Source of the DNA: Isoetes taiwanensis
Taxonomy: Eukaryota; Streptophyta; Lycopodiopsida; Isoetales; Isoetaceae
Direction of reading: 5' to 3'
DNA length: 64,000 nt
NCBI GenBank assembly: GCA_021234155.1
Contig: JAJEKV010000064.1
Location: forward strand, 1,426,001-1,490,000
Part shown: in pieces, positions 54,384 through 64,000 of the stretch
How the letters are laid out: every line of letters starts with the position of its first letter
Numbering within the stretch: position 1 is the first letter of the stretch
The notes under the pieces: model-generated
What the model saw: the letters and a program-made list of their open reading frames with translations, nothing else
Told to the model about the DNA's origin: nothing
Databases searched by the model: none
Program-made: the position numbers and the translations under genes

Positions 54384-55637
54384 CTATCTTGTTAAATTGG
54401 GATTTTCCGTTATGGTGGAAAAGTTTTTTGGTTTTTTTTTTGGTGTGATTTCCTAAGATTGTTAAGGTTTTGGTGGTCGGAAAATATTAGCGTTCTTTCA
54501 AAAATCGAGCACATTTTTTTCGTATGTCTTTGAGCAGGGGTTTTTTGGGACCGATCTATTATATCGGCATGCATGCCACGAATGCTGAAGACTGTAGGAG
54601 CGGCTTTGGTTGATTTTTATCCTATTCCATGCCTTGCCCTGTGTTGTGGATTCCAGATTGTAGCCACATATGCATCTGAGCGACATCCTCAATTGCATTC
54701 CGGAGCATGAGCCTGCGATAATCTGTAGTTTATTGTCACTCTTGCCAAAACCTGGTTATGGCATCTGATCTTGCAAATATCTCCTCTGCTTTGGTGGCTC
54801 GGAGTTTCATTCGGTTTTCAGAACTACTGTATTTGTTTCTTGGTTTGAGGCACGGTTTCTTGACTGCATAAGATTATCCTATCCCTATCTTCTTGCAAGA
54901 TTTTATAGCTTCGGAAGGTAAAACTTCTGAGGCTAGTTCCTGGTTGTGATTTTCGCCGGTTGAATTTCTAGCAGATTATACATGTTGAAGATGGCATAGG
55001 TCAGAAGAATAAATGATGTTTCGAATTTGTAAGTATTTTATCTATTTTATCTGATGGATTTGTATAGATCGCTTTCTATTAATGAGGGAAGGGTAACGGC
55101 CATGGTGCAAAGCATACCACGGAAGTTTTCTTCACCACTGGAGTCTTCTTCTGAGGTAAGGCAACAAATTGTTGGAGCTCCGTAAACATTTAAATCTTCA
55201 TATTTTAAAACTTTGCCTGGCAAATCGTTTCTGTATAGTAGTATTTATAATCTATGACAAGTACGTCTTGATTTCTTTTGTTGGCCTGATTTTCTTTTCC
55301 ATTCTAGCTAATATCGAGGTGCTATCTGCATATTGCGGCACATTAGAAGCAAATAAATCACTTCCATTGAGCTATAAAAAAACCTACTTCTGCTGGTCGT
55401 GTTTGGATCACTATCTTAATAAAGAGCTTAGATGCATGCAGTTCCATGATCTAGGATTATGAATCAAGTTTTCTATGTCTACGGCCCTTAGCCGAATCTC
55501 CTTAACAGGGAATTCAGAGGCATTATGGCAACAAGCTGTAGACCAGATCGTTATGAATACTTGCCTGCTACTCTGCCACTGCTCTTAGTTGTAATGATCT
55601 CCGGTTCAGCAAAAACAGCAATGTACCTTTTGTAAAT
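54384..55637. other. Unassigned stretch with one exon-like block
   Basis: Mostly non-coding. A block at about 55083-55155 reads INEGRVTAMVQSIPRKFSSP and ends LESSSE before GTAAGG. It resembles a 5' coding exon (transit-peptide-like Ser/basic composition after an internal Met), but no continuing exon was identified. Confidence 0.35.
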
Positions 55638-55645
55638 GCTAGAGG

Positions 55646-56220
55646 CAGGGAAAAAATTAGCGGCTAATATTAGCCAAATGGCGATTTTTTGGACTTTTTT
55701 GGAAAAAGTACGGCTAAACTATAAAGGAGGAAATTTTTGGAAAAAAGAAAAAAATCGCCAAATATTTTCACAGTTGACCTCCCTTACACCAAGGTTTAGC
55801 CAAACATAAGAAAGAAGGAGAGGAAAAATTCTTCCACTTTAGCCAAACGTTCGAAAGTTTTCCTATGTATTTAGGGATAGACTAGCCATACTTTTTAATA
55901 GCTAATGTAAAATATGAGATTATTCATGAGATTATGGAATAGGGGTTGCTAATACTATATTAGATGGACAGTTTTTTGTTCTCCAACTAGTAGATTTCTA
56001 CTATTAATATGTTCGTACAATAAAAAGTTTGGCATAGCATAAATGTTTGGCTAAAGTTTATATAAAGGTTCAAAGAAAAAATAGCCAAACATTCAAAACT
56101 AGTAAAGGAAAATTATTCAACTTTAGCCAAACATTCGAAAGTTTTCCTATGTATTTTGGGTTAAATTAGCCAAAGTTGTTCTAGCTAATCTAAAATATGA
56201 CTTTAGTAATTTTTTCCCTG
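55646..56220. mobile_element. hAT-type non-autonomous element (575 bp), perfect 8-bp target duplication
   Basis: GCTAGAGG precedes (55638-55645) and follows (56221-56228) the element exactly. The ends CAGGGAAAAAATTA and TAATTTTTTCCCTG are perfect 14-base inverted repeats. The interior repeats TTAGCCAAA(C/T) and its complement many times. Eight-base duplication and CAGGG ends identify hAT. No transposase. Confidence 0.95.
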
Positions 56221-56228
56221 GCTAGAGG

Positions 56229-57415
56229 CAAATCAATTTAGGTAAGACTTTTACTTGAGGCAATGCAACAGTCTCTTGATGGTGATGAACAATGCCCTAT
56301 CCATAAGCAGATAGGATCAGAGCTGGAGACTTCTTGGAACTCCTATTTCTAAGGCATTCACATCTTACATTTAAAAGAAAAATGTACAGATCTACCAAAT
56401 TCACTGGATCTACCGAATTCACTAGATACTCTTGCTTAGCCTTCAGACCTGCACCTGCAGTAATCGTAAGTCTAAATCACTCCTGCAGTAGACAGTCTTT
56501 TGTGAAACATTGTTGAATCCATGATTGTTATTGCTGGACAGTTACCATGAGCCATAATTTTCTTCAAGTTCATTGTTTGTACTTTTCTTCACGTGCAGGT
56601 AATTTTCTGGTGTAATTTTTTGGTTCATAGCTCCAGTTCTCATCGGTTCATAGCTCCGGTTCTCATCTAGGCCAATATGACTTTTCTGTTGTGTCAAATG
56701 GGAAATGTAAGTTAATTATCCCATTACCTTGCATATAGTTAAAGTTTTAGAAATTTAGAAGCATTTTCCATGCTAAATATTTTGCTAGGCAAGTACACAA
56801 TTCTTTTAGATATCTGAAATCACTTGCTTGGAATCTCTTCAATATCCTTAAGTGCAGTTATAAAATGTTTTCAAAGGGTATGCATGCTCCGTTGAGCTTG
56901 CACTGCTGGGAAGATGTAGGTTTAGATTGAAGCATCTCATGAACTATTGAACAACCTGAGAAGGAACAACTGGGAAACACCTAAGTTCAGCTGGCGGAAC
57001 ATTTTTTATATGATTTGGGGTTTTTGGATTTCCAGGGCATACTAGATGATGCCACATAGAATATGCATGGATTTCAGTGGGATCTATAAGGATGTTTTTA
57101 GAGGATTTGCAGGCCACGCGGTGATTGTTGCTTTATCCTCATTTTCTTTGATAACTGGTTTTTTCTGAATTTGCATGGCAGGGATTTTTCACTGTCTAAG
57201 AAAAAATAGAGTTTTCAGTTTTTTTCAACAGGTTTTACCCCACATGTGCTCCGCATCAGACTCTATATGTAGACAAGTCAGGCATGGCCTGCCAGACTTA
57301 TGGTATAAAAAATGGCAAAATTATATGGGGGTCAACTAATTGTTTTCTTCCTCAGCCATACTAGCTCTCCACGAATTGGATGAATGAAGCAGAAAGAATT
57401 AAAGAAGCTGAGGTA
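56229..57415. other. Unassigned stretch
   Basis: No coding region supported. GGTTCATAGCTCC..TTCTCATC is duplicated near 56620-56670. Otherwise ordinary intergenic DNA or intron. Confidence 0.35.
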
Positions 57416-57419
57416 AATT

Positions 57420-57700
57420 AAGGTGGTCCACATGAATTGTGACATTTTCATTTACTAGAGAACATGATTATGTTATAGCTGATGTTCAGTTAAGCAAGTC
57501 CACATGAATTGTAACACTCATTTGCCCACATTAACTGTGTTCAGTTAAGCAAGTCCACATGAATTGTAACACATCTACCCACATTAACTGTGACATTCAT
57601 GGTAACATTTTTTCATCTGAATTGTGACATGCATGTGCCCACACATGGACAGTCTCATTTAGGTGACACATGAACTGTGACATTGGCAATGTTTCTTCAT
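57420..57700. repeat. Degenerate tandem repeat around CCACATGAATTGTGACA
   Basis: CACATGAATTGT(G/A)ACA and CCCACATTAACTGTG words occur about eight times with irregular spacing. One segment (GTTCAGTTAAGCAAGTCCAC, near 57485 and 57539) is duplicated exactly. Confidence 0.8.
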
Positions 57701-58097
57701 TGGGTATATCGTGCATAAACAAGCATGTGAACTAGACATGAACCCTATGTGCAAATGCGGTAAATTTGCTGTATATAAGCTGCTGAAATGCAGAATATTC
57801 ATTTTCAAAGTGGCGTTGGATCTTGATTCTAATTATTATCAATGGAGCAAGTCACAGATGTGCATAAATATTAATAGACAGTTCCAAGTATAATTTAAGA
57901 GGTATTTATTTCTGAAGGGCGCCAACATATTTGTCAGAAATATCTTATTCCATAAGTGCTACAATTGTATGAAGCTAGGAACATGTGTTTGAATCAGGTG
58001 CGATGACAAAGAATGCACATCTATATAGGAGGATCACTATAGTGCACCATGATCCAATTGATTAGACAAAAATAGATAAGATTCTCCAATAGTAGAT
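57701..58097. other. Unassigned stretch
   Basis: Nothing recognised. The 60-codon frame at 57711-57893 has no supporting feature. Confidence 0.35.
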
Positions 58098-58288
58098 CAG
58101 GCCATAATTATTATATCAATCTAAACCACTAAAGTTGAAAAGAATAGACATTCTTAACCATTAAACCTTGATCCACAATCGGGGCTTTAGACCAGGCCAT
58201 AATTTATTATATCAATCTAAACCACTGAAGTTGAAAAAAATAGACCTATTCGTAACCATTAAACCTTGATCCACTATTGGGGCTTTCA
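58098..58288. repeat. ~95-bp tandem duplication
   Basis: CAGGCCATAAT..TTATATCAATCTAAACCACT to ATCCAC(A)AT(C/T)GGGGCTTT occurs at 58098 and 58193 with a few differences. A related 28-base duplication (CTTATAGGATGGGATGTC) lies at 58530 and 58567. Confidence 0.9.
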
Positions 58289-58806
58289 ATGAGTTCTTTC
58301 TATTTTTAGATGGTAATACATATCTACATTTTTTGAACAAAAATTTGCAAAATTTTGCAAAATACCTAGAACCATGATCTTTTTAGCTATGCAACTTAAT
58401 TCACAAAAATCCCCCAAAAAAAAAAAAAAAAAAGGGAAGGTGGTGAATACGAGATCTCTTTAAAACTATAGGTTTATAGGTTTTAAACCAAAATGTTCAA
58501 TTTGTATAAACCACAATGTCCAATTGTATAGGCTTATAGGATGGGATGTCGACGTAAAACTATAGGCTTATAGGATGGGATGTCAAAGCATAAACCAAAA
58601 TGTCCAATAGTAAACTATTGCTTGCACCACCATCTGTTTACCTAGAGATCAGTATACAAACCTTTTCATTGTAACATTTAGGCTAAGCACCGTCAAATCA
58701 ACACAAGTTCTTTCCAACATGCACCAATGCATGTGCTCAACCAAATCCCAATAAGCATTGTACGTGCATATACGAAAATAATATCATGAAAAACCAACCT
58801 TCTCTT
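58289..58806. other. AT-rich spacer with homopolymer tract
   Basis: Contains a run of 19 A after CCCCCC (near 58410-58434) and short duplicated words. No gene. Confidence 0.4.
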
Positions 58807-59603
58807 TCTATACTAGAGAATATCTAATAACAAAGTTCATACATCTTCATCCACAAACAACTATTATGTGGCACTATCCCATCTTATAAACCCTCAGACT
58901 TTAAATAAAAAAGTTCACTACACATAGCCCAATCCCATTTTATAAACCATCAACTTAAAATATAAGGTTCACTACACATAGCCCAACGTTCTCTCTCCAT
59001 ATTACATACTATCTAATATTATGTTATGGCAAATTCTAACTCTCAAACGGAATCAAAAGTTTCCAACATCTAATTTGTCCATTTTGTTTGGCATCACATA
59101 ATAGTATCCAACTAAATAGCTCACATTAGCTCTATAAGTTATTGACCTCCTCCTCCTCATCATTAGCTAATATCACATTGTCACATCCATGTTCAACTTT
59201 AACAATTGATGGTCTATTTACAATCTACTTCCACTCACTTATAGTACATGCATAGAAATATTTTTTGGTGCCACTACATTTAAGTTCAAAAGGCTATAAC
59301 TTCAGGACAACCACCATGCTTACAGAAAAAGAACTACCAACATCCAATTTACTTGAGCCCGGCCATGCCAGGCAATGTTATTGTAGTCTTTTAAATCCAC
59401 TTTTAGGCTATATGGTTTGATTCACACACTACTTACGCCATCATAAAGCTATACAGAACTGCATGTGAGCAAAGAAAGAGCCTTGGAATTTTTAAAAGCA
59501 AATCTCTTCCCCATCTAGCAATTTCTAAATGGTGAGATCACTTTACTTATCGACATCTTTTCAAATTGTTACTAAGCCCGGCAACGCCGGGCACCATAAC
59601 TAG
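58807..59603 (+). mobile_element. Helitron-like non-autonomous element
   Basis: The 3' end is clear: GCCCGGC-AAC-GCCGGGC hairpin (59576-59592), seven bases, CTAG (59600-59603), then T. A candidate 5' end TCTATACTA is at 58807, matching plant Helitron starts, but it is preceded by T rather than the expected A, so the left boundary is provisional. The interior has two copies of CACTACACATAGCCCAA and no coding. A second, degenerate hairpin (AGCCCGGCCATGCCAGGC, near 59357) may be an older end. Confidence 0.55.
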
Positions 59604-59808
59604 TGTCCTTAGGATCATCTTATTATTGAGAAACGAGAGTTGCAAAGCACATAGACACAAAGAAGACGAGAGTTTCTATTCATTGTCAAAACGAAATACA
59701 AATAGACGGGTCCCTTAAAGTTAGGAACAACTACTAAATGCTCCAACAAAATCTATCTACTCTCAACGGGTAGTAAAACGTCAGTCATCTTATTGTCATA
59801 TCCCAACA
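59604..59808 (-). mobile_element. Copia-type 3' LTR with polypurine tract (minus strand)
   Basis: On the minus strand it starts TGTTGGGATATG at 59808 and ends CTAAGGACA at 59604, giving 205 bp. It is preceded by the purine tract TTGAGGGGAG, the common GGGGAGTGTTGGGATATG junction of plant Copia elements. Its left edge touches the Helitron CTAG end directly. No second LTR was found to the right, so the element is partial or its other end is diverged. Confidence 0.6.
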
Positions 59809-59929
59809 CTCCCCTCAAGAAGATGATCTAGAAGAAGTCGAAACTCAACAAAACTTTCTCGCATTTGCCAATACTGGTTTTGACCGGTTTCTATGAGAGA
59901 GCTTTGTGACGACTCCCCCTTAGCCAATT

Positions 59930-60255
59930 TAAATGAACTCCACTTCTGACGCACTCCCCCTCAGCCAATTCAAAATGAACTCCACTTCTAGTCTGCCTAC
60001 ATGAATATGGAACAGAGTCTTTGAGAAGATATGATGCACCAAGCTTAGTAAGTACCAACTCTCCCCTTGCATGATGAAGCAGAACGATCTTACGGTTATA
60101 ATGAACTCCACTTCGGCGACGCCCCCTCGACCAACTCAAAATGAACTCCACTCCTATGTCTACCTACATGAATACGGAGCAGAGTCTTTTTGAAGATATG
60201 ATGCATCAAGCTTAGCAAGTACCAACTCTCCCCTTTCATGATGAAGCAGGAACGA
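59930..60255. repeat. ~166-bp tandem duplication
   Basis: AAAATGAACTCCACT(T/C)CTA through AGATATGATGCA(C/T)CAAGC and ACCAACTCTCCCCTT occurs at 59972 and 60138. A shorter AAATGAACTCCACTTCTGAC also lies at 59930. The repeat extends into the 3' end of the minus-strand ORF, so that ORF's last ~45 codons are repeat-derived. Confidence 0.85.
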
Positions 60256-60809
60256 TGCGCATGCCAGATAACTCTCCAAATAACTTCAATGTGCATGCCA
60301 ATTCCTAAGCGATTGTAACCAAACTGCTTCCACCAAATGCTGGTTATGTGCTGCTCCATATGCAATGGACCTTGGAAAGGACCATCACGTTTAACAATAC
60401 CTTGTTGGTCTCTCTCAGCAGATAATATTCCTGCTGTAATCTTAAGCATATGGTCCTCCTTTTCCTCTATTTCATGATGCATGATACTATGGTACCTGTA
60501 CCTGTTGCTATCTTCTCCCCCTTGCATCTTGAAATATAACACTAATGGCATACTCTCCTGTTCTGGACTGTTAAAGCCAGTTATACAATGTTTCCAACAC
60601 CCTTTGCTACAATCATCATGAGCAAAAACTTCCACGCTCACCACACCACTGCAATGTGCCATCCGGCTATAACGTCCCCACCAAGGTGATTCAATGTCCA
60701 TCCTGAACAACAGCTTGGAATGACTCCCGTCCTGCATGGTGTAAGCTGGCGCCACATCTGTTCCTGCTGTTGTACCTCTAGCTCGAAGATCCATGTAGGA
60801 CCTCACCAT
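60096..60809 (-). CDS. Hypothetical protein, 237 codons, in a retroelement context
   Basis: A single frame without stops. Its first ~190 residues have natural composition: LLFRMDIESPWWGRYSRMAH, SVEVFAHDDCSKGCWKHCIT, YHSIMHHEIEEKEDHMLKIT. His, Trp and Met are frequent. The last ~45 come from the tandem duplication. A TATA-like TTATATAA lies about 20 bases upstream on this strand (60833-60840). It sits behind a Copia-type LTR and polypurine tract on the same strand, so it may be a captured host gene or the only coding part of a non-autonomous element. I recognise no family. Confidence 0.4.
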   Translation of the reverse strand: MVRSYMDLRARGTTAGTDVAPAYTMQDGSHSKLLFRMDIESPWWGRYSRMAHCSGVVSVEVFAHDDCSKGCWKHCITGFNSPEQESMPLVLYFKMQGGEDSNRYRYHSIMHHEIEEKEDHMLKITAGILSAERDQQGIVKRDGPFQGPLHMEQHITSIWWKQFGYNRLGIGMHIEVIWRVIWHAHRSCFIMKGESWYLLSLMHHIFKKTLLRIHVGRHRSGVHFELVEGASPKWSSL

Positions 60810-60840
60810 TGAGGAAGTTATCTACTCTTTCTTATATAAT

Positions 60841-62395
60841 CTATTCACACCAAGATTCGATTCTTCGATTCCCGAGTGGGGAAAAAAATAGGGGAAAAAA
60901 AAAACTGCAAAATTCTCCCCAGCTGACAGCGGAGCATTGCCTTAGCTCTCCGGTGCCATATCTCCGGTGCCATAGCCGCTCGCTGCTATGATTCCATACG
61001 TCAGGCCAGCCTGCGGAGTTTCGGTGGTGAGACGGCGCCGCTTTTTCCTCACTCTAGTGCACACACAGTGCCGGTTGATCCTACAGTTGATCCTACAGAG
61101 AAGATGCTCTGTCTTTCTCGGATATGGTATGCTTGAGGGATTTAGTTCAATCCTTTTTTTTCCAGCAAGTCCTTTGATGCTCTGTTTGCAAGGGTTTGGC
61201 GAAATTAACAGGGGACAATGCAAGTTAAGGGTTTATTTTTAGATTTTGATGGGGCAAAATAATGCATGCTAGGAGATCTTGGAAAAAAAAACTGAATTCC
61301 GGATTGCCGGATAGGAGATGCTGTGGTTTTTATTTGCTTCTGTTGGTAAGGCACAAAAATCTGTTTCTTTTAATTATTTATTGGCAAACGCTAAGGCAAC
61401 CCATAATGATTTAGGAACAGAGCAATCATGCGTATCTAGAGCAGGCCCAGGTTGCAGGTGATTCAAAATTATGTTGAGGATCCTGAAGCTTGAGTTAGGT
61501 CTTGGGCCTTTGGTACAACCGGCCAGGTAGAACACTCTAGAAGGTTTATGGACCTAAAACGCAGAAATTTCATGCTGTCTAATCCGCTAAGCTATATTGT
61601 TGCTGCATGGAGCTCTTTGTGCCATTGGGCACCTTCAACTGATCACTTGCAGGTTAGCTTTGCGTTTTGATAACTAGTTTCTTGCTCATAGTAAATCCTT
61701 AATGTGTTTGTAAATCCATGGTGATAAGCTTTATTGTAATTTGTGTCTGCTGTAGGTCAGGCATTGGATTGCGTTTGAAATGGTTTATGCATGTGTATTA
61801 ATTCGCTGTGCTTTTCTGCTATTTCAGGTCGATTGACACTTTCAGATGGGAGCATTTACAGAGATGTTGTACCCAAGAGTGCCTCTACTGGTAGATTATG
61901 AGTCTGAAACCCTATCATGTGCAAAATTCTTTATGTAAGATGTGCTTGATGGAAAATGCTGGGATGTGCTGCTAAACATGCAAAAAAACTATTGCATCTT
62001 TCAAAAGCTAACAAGAACCTTCCCTTTGAGATGAAGTTTTCTCTGTGAGTTGTTTTTATTCTTTTAAAATGTGCTTTAAAACCGTGCTCTTACAGGGTTT
62101 TGATACGAGCTAACAAGCCATGGATCCTCACTTGAATTAGGTTAGCTTTAAAACCTGTCCCCATTGGTATCTATATTTTATATCTCATGATTCGCATGTG
62201 TACTATAGTGTTTTGATCTTGTTGTAAAATTTGTCTTACCTTTATGCATGCTTTGTGAGAAAATTCCAAGCCCAAATGAATAGTCTACGATAGATTGTCC
62301 GGTGGTGTCGGATCTGCCGACTGTGCAGTTCACTATCTGAAGTTAACACATTTGAGCTTACGCCCGTGGTTGTTTATTATTTCGTGGCTGCCCTC
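60841..62395. other. Unassigned stretch, possibly upstream exons or introns of the ferrochelatase-like gene
   Basis: A basic frame at 60988-61075 (MIPYVRPACGVSVVRRRRF) resembles a plastid transit peptide, but it is not linked to downstream exons by clear splicing. GTTGATCCTACA is duplicated at 61075. The remainder shows T-rich intron-like sequence and no conserved motif. Confidence 0.3.
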
Positions 62396-62863
62396 GGTTC
62401 AAGTATATAATATTGTTTTGTGCTACACGACATTTGCAAGTTAGAGAAGGAAAACAAGTTCATTGTGTGGGTGAATTCATTGGCCTGGATTCATTGCTCA
62501 TAGGTTGAGGCAGAAGAACATGGTATTGACCTCCAAATTACTGAGGTTCGAACTGCTAGAAAGTCATAACAGGAGTGAGGCCCCTTTTTACACTGACTTG
62601 AATGTTTGTCAGATAACAATCTGTGATCCGGTTCAAGTATATAATATTCTTTTGTGCTACACGACATTCGCAAGTTAGAGAAGGAAAACAAGTTCATTGT
62701 GTGGGTGAATTCATTGGCCTGGATTCATTGCTCATAGGTTGAGGCAGAAGAACATGGTATTGACCTCCAAATTACTGAGGTTCGAACTGCTAGAAAGTCA
62801 TAACAGGAGTGAGGTCCCTTTTTACACTGACTTGAATGTTTGTCAGATAACAATCTGTGATTT
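62396..62863. repeat. 234-bp tandem duplication
   Basis: GGTTCAAGTATATAATATT to CAGATAACAATCTGTGAT occurs at 62396-62629 and 62630-62863 with only about four differences, so it is recent. Non-coding. Confidence 0.95.
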
Positions 62864-63205
62864 TTAGCCTGCCTTAGATTATATTAGATGAGAATTAAGT
62901 ATCTGCTACTTGGGGTGAAGCACTAGATAAAAAATGTGTTGTTCCTTATTCAACTTTTTTTTTCCTCTCATGCAATGCAATTTGTGAAGAACAGAAAAAT
63001 GGATAGGAGACTGTTTGTTTTCAATAGGTTTTATGGGAACAAATGTTTCAGTCCAGCAGCTATTCCATCAACATAATCTATCAATGCATTGCAGATTGTC
63101 TTTAACACTGTGATGTGTACACAAGTTGTTTCACTTCTATATTTTGTTTGTTTTGCAAAATGTGCAACCAGCTTCTGCTCTCAGTTCATATCTACCTTCT
63201 TACAG
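62864..63205. other. Intron-like spacer
   Basis: T-rich sequence ending in CCTTCTTACAG, an acceptor-like site before the first ferrochelatase-like block. Confidence 0.4.
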
Positions 63206-63791
63206 AAGACGAAAGCCGCAGGTCCCAAGGTAAAGCTCCAGTTTCTAGGTGTAGCTTGGGAAAGAAAATACTATCCGATTGTTTTGCCGCATTGAATATA
63301 CACGCATTCCTCTTGCCCATTTTATCTGCAAATCTAGGGCTGTGTTTAAGGAGTTCCCCGCCTATGCTATGGGAGTTGGCAGTCCTCTTTCTTTCAAATC
63401 TTTATCCTGTGCTTTGTATAATATTTAATTGCTCTTATTATTTACCAAACTACAGGCTGCTGCACTAGGGCGAGCTCTTCAAATGAAAGATTTGCATGCA
63501 TATGTCTATGTTGCCATGCGGTATTGGCATCCATTTACAGAAGAAGCTCTTGAACAGGTGCACACTAAGTTGTGCATGTTTTGTTACCACTGCTTAAGAA
63601 TGATCTAATTTATCAGATTCTCCAGTTCTTTGAACTTTAGAAGTGATGGCAGATTTTTGTGGCTGCTTAATGGTTTAGTTCTGTTTGGTTCAATATAGGA
63701 AGGACAAATACCCTTCGCAGATGCCACATATGGGCGGGCTATATCGACGTTAATTTTGAACGAGCTTAACAGTTTTGAAAGTGCAAATGAG
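63206..63791 (+). pseudogene. Ferrochelatase-like gene fragment, cut by the window end
   Basis: Three or four blocks follow the ferrochelatase order. The first is KAAGPK (63206-63229, between TTACAG and GTAAAG). Next come KEFPAYAMGVGSPL (63350 to about 63400) and [20 protein letters not shown] with [12 protein letters not shown] (63456-63557, between CTACAG and GTGCAC). The last is FADATYGRAISTLILNEL (63699-63791, before GTATAT). Family proteins have RAPKSKEGYAAIGGGSPL, then VYVGMRYWxPFTEEA, then LYPQYSIST. The enzyme inserts ferrous iron into protoporphyrin IX in plastids or mitochondria. The [11 protein letters not shown] block is near-perfect, but GGG is GVG and LYPQxSIST is eroded to TYGRAIST. 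It is either a diverged paralogue or an early pseudogene. The remaining exons lie beyond the window. Confidence 0.65.
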
Positions 63792-64000
63792 GTATATAGG
63801 CCTTTGTTGTGTCCCTTTTTTATGTAGTTCTATCTATCATGCACTGTTTGCATTAGCATTGTGTCAATATATTTATGAAATTAAGGTCCAGATAACTTTG
63901 CTTTCTTTGGATTAGATAGAACATGTTTGGAACATGCACTATTTGCATTAGCATTGTGTGAATATATTTAAGAACTTAGGTCCATGTAACTTTGCTGTCT
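63792..64000. other. Intron-like end of window with a ~75-bp duplication
   Basis: ATGCACT(G/A)TTTGCATTAGCATTGTGT to AACTTTGCT(T/G)TCT occurs at about 63838 and 63934, in T-rich non-coding sequence. Confidence 0.6.

Overview
The window looks like nuclear DNA of a land plant with a large, repeat-rich genome. The evidence is the mix of plant-type transposons (Ty1/Copia, CACTA, hAT, PIF/Harbinger, Helitron ends), a plant SBT-type subtilase, fragments of pentatricopeptide-repeat, protein disulfide isomerase, NDR/AGC kinase and ferrochelatase genes, and GT-AG splice junctions. I cannot name the species. Only one gene looks fully intact: the intronless subtilase at 9787-12048. Most of the rest is transposon remains, decayed gene pieces, tandem repeats and sequence I cannot assign.

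Layout, left part. 1-6301 is a broken Copia element on the + strand with a ~2.75 kb foreign insertion (about 547-3296). The insertion carries a decayed unknown gene with its own TATA box and a 204-bp tandem array of hairpin-forming units. 6304-9870 holds opposite-strand Copia debris joined to the subtilase 5' end. That junction was duplicated in tandem (~0.92 kb unit), and a PIF/Harbinger-like element (8583-9579) later entered the second copy. 13198-26328 is bounded by CACTA-type ends and contains a Helitron end, a possible LTR/gag piece, a PDI fragment and a PPR pseudogene. 27377-29470 is a 2.1-kb LTR followed by a primer-binding site.

Middle part. 31701-35999 is a structurally complete, apparently young Copia element: near-identical LTRs and a perfect GGAAG target duplication. 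It has lost the reverse-transcriptase core. 36944-46410 is the most unusual stretch. Two divergent, mildly decayed multi-exon genes face away from a 2.7-kb spacer full of GGCGCC palindromes. The leftward gene has a DUF8039-like N-terminus, an HTH-like segment and a DUF7869-like core. The rightward gene joins a ParB-like domain ending in a GNHS motif to what reads as a degenerate, permuted (beta-class) DNA methyltransferase. The same palindromes recur in an intron of the second gene and just past its 3' end. I read this as a candidate undescribed mobile element or selfish module.

Right part. 47.8-50 kb has an isolated acidic exon, a ~1.1-kb foldback and a near-perfect hairpin array. 50442-52187 has two exons of an NDR-type kinase. 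52586-54383 is a subtilase pseudogene split by two MITE-like insertions. 55646-56220 is a hAT element with a perfect 8-bp target duplication. 58.8-60.8 kb has a Helitron-like end abutting a Copia-type LTR, followed by a 237-codon unknown ORF. The window ends inside ferrochelatase-like exons.
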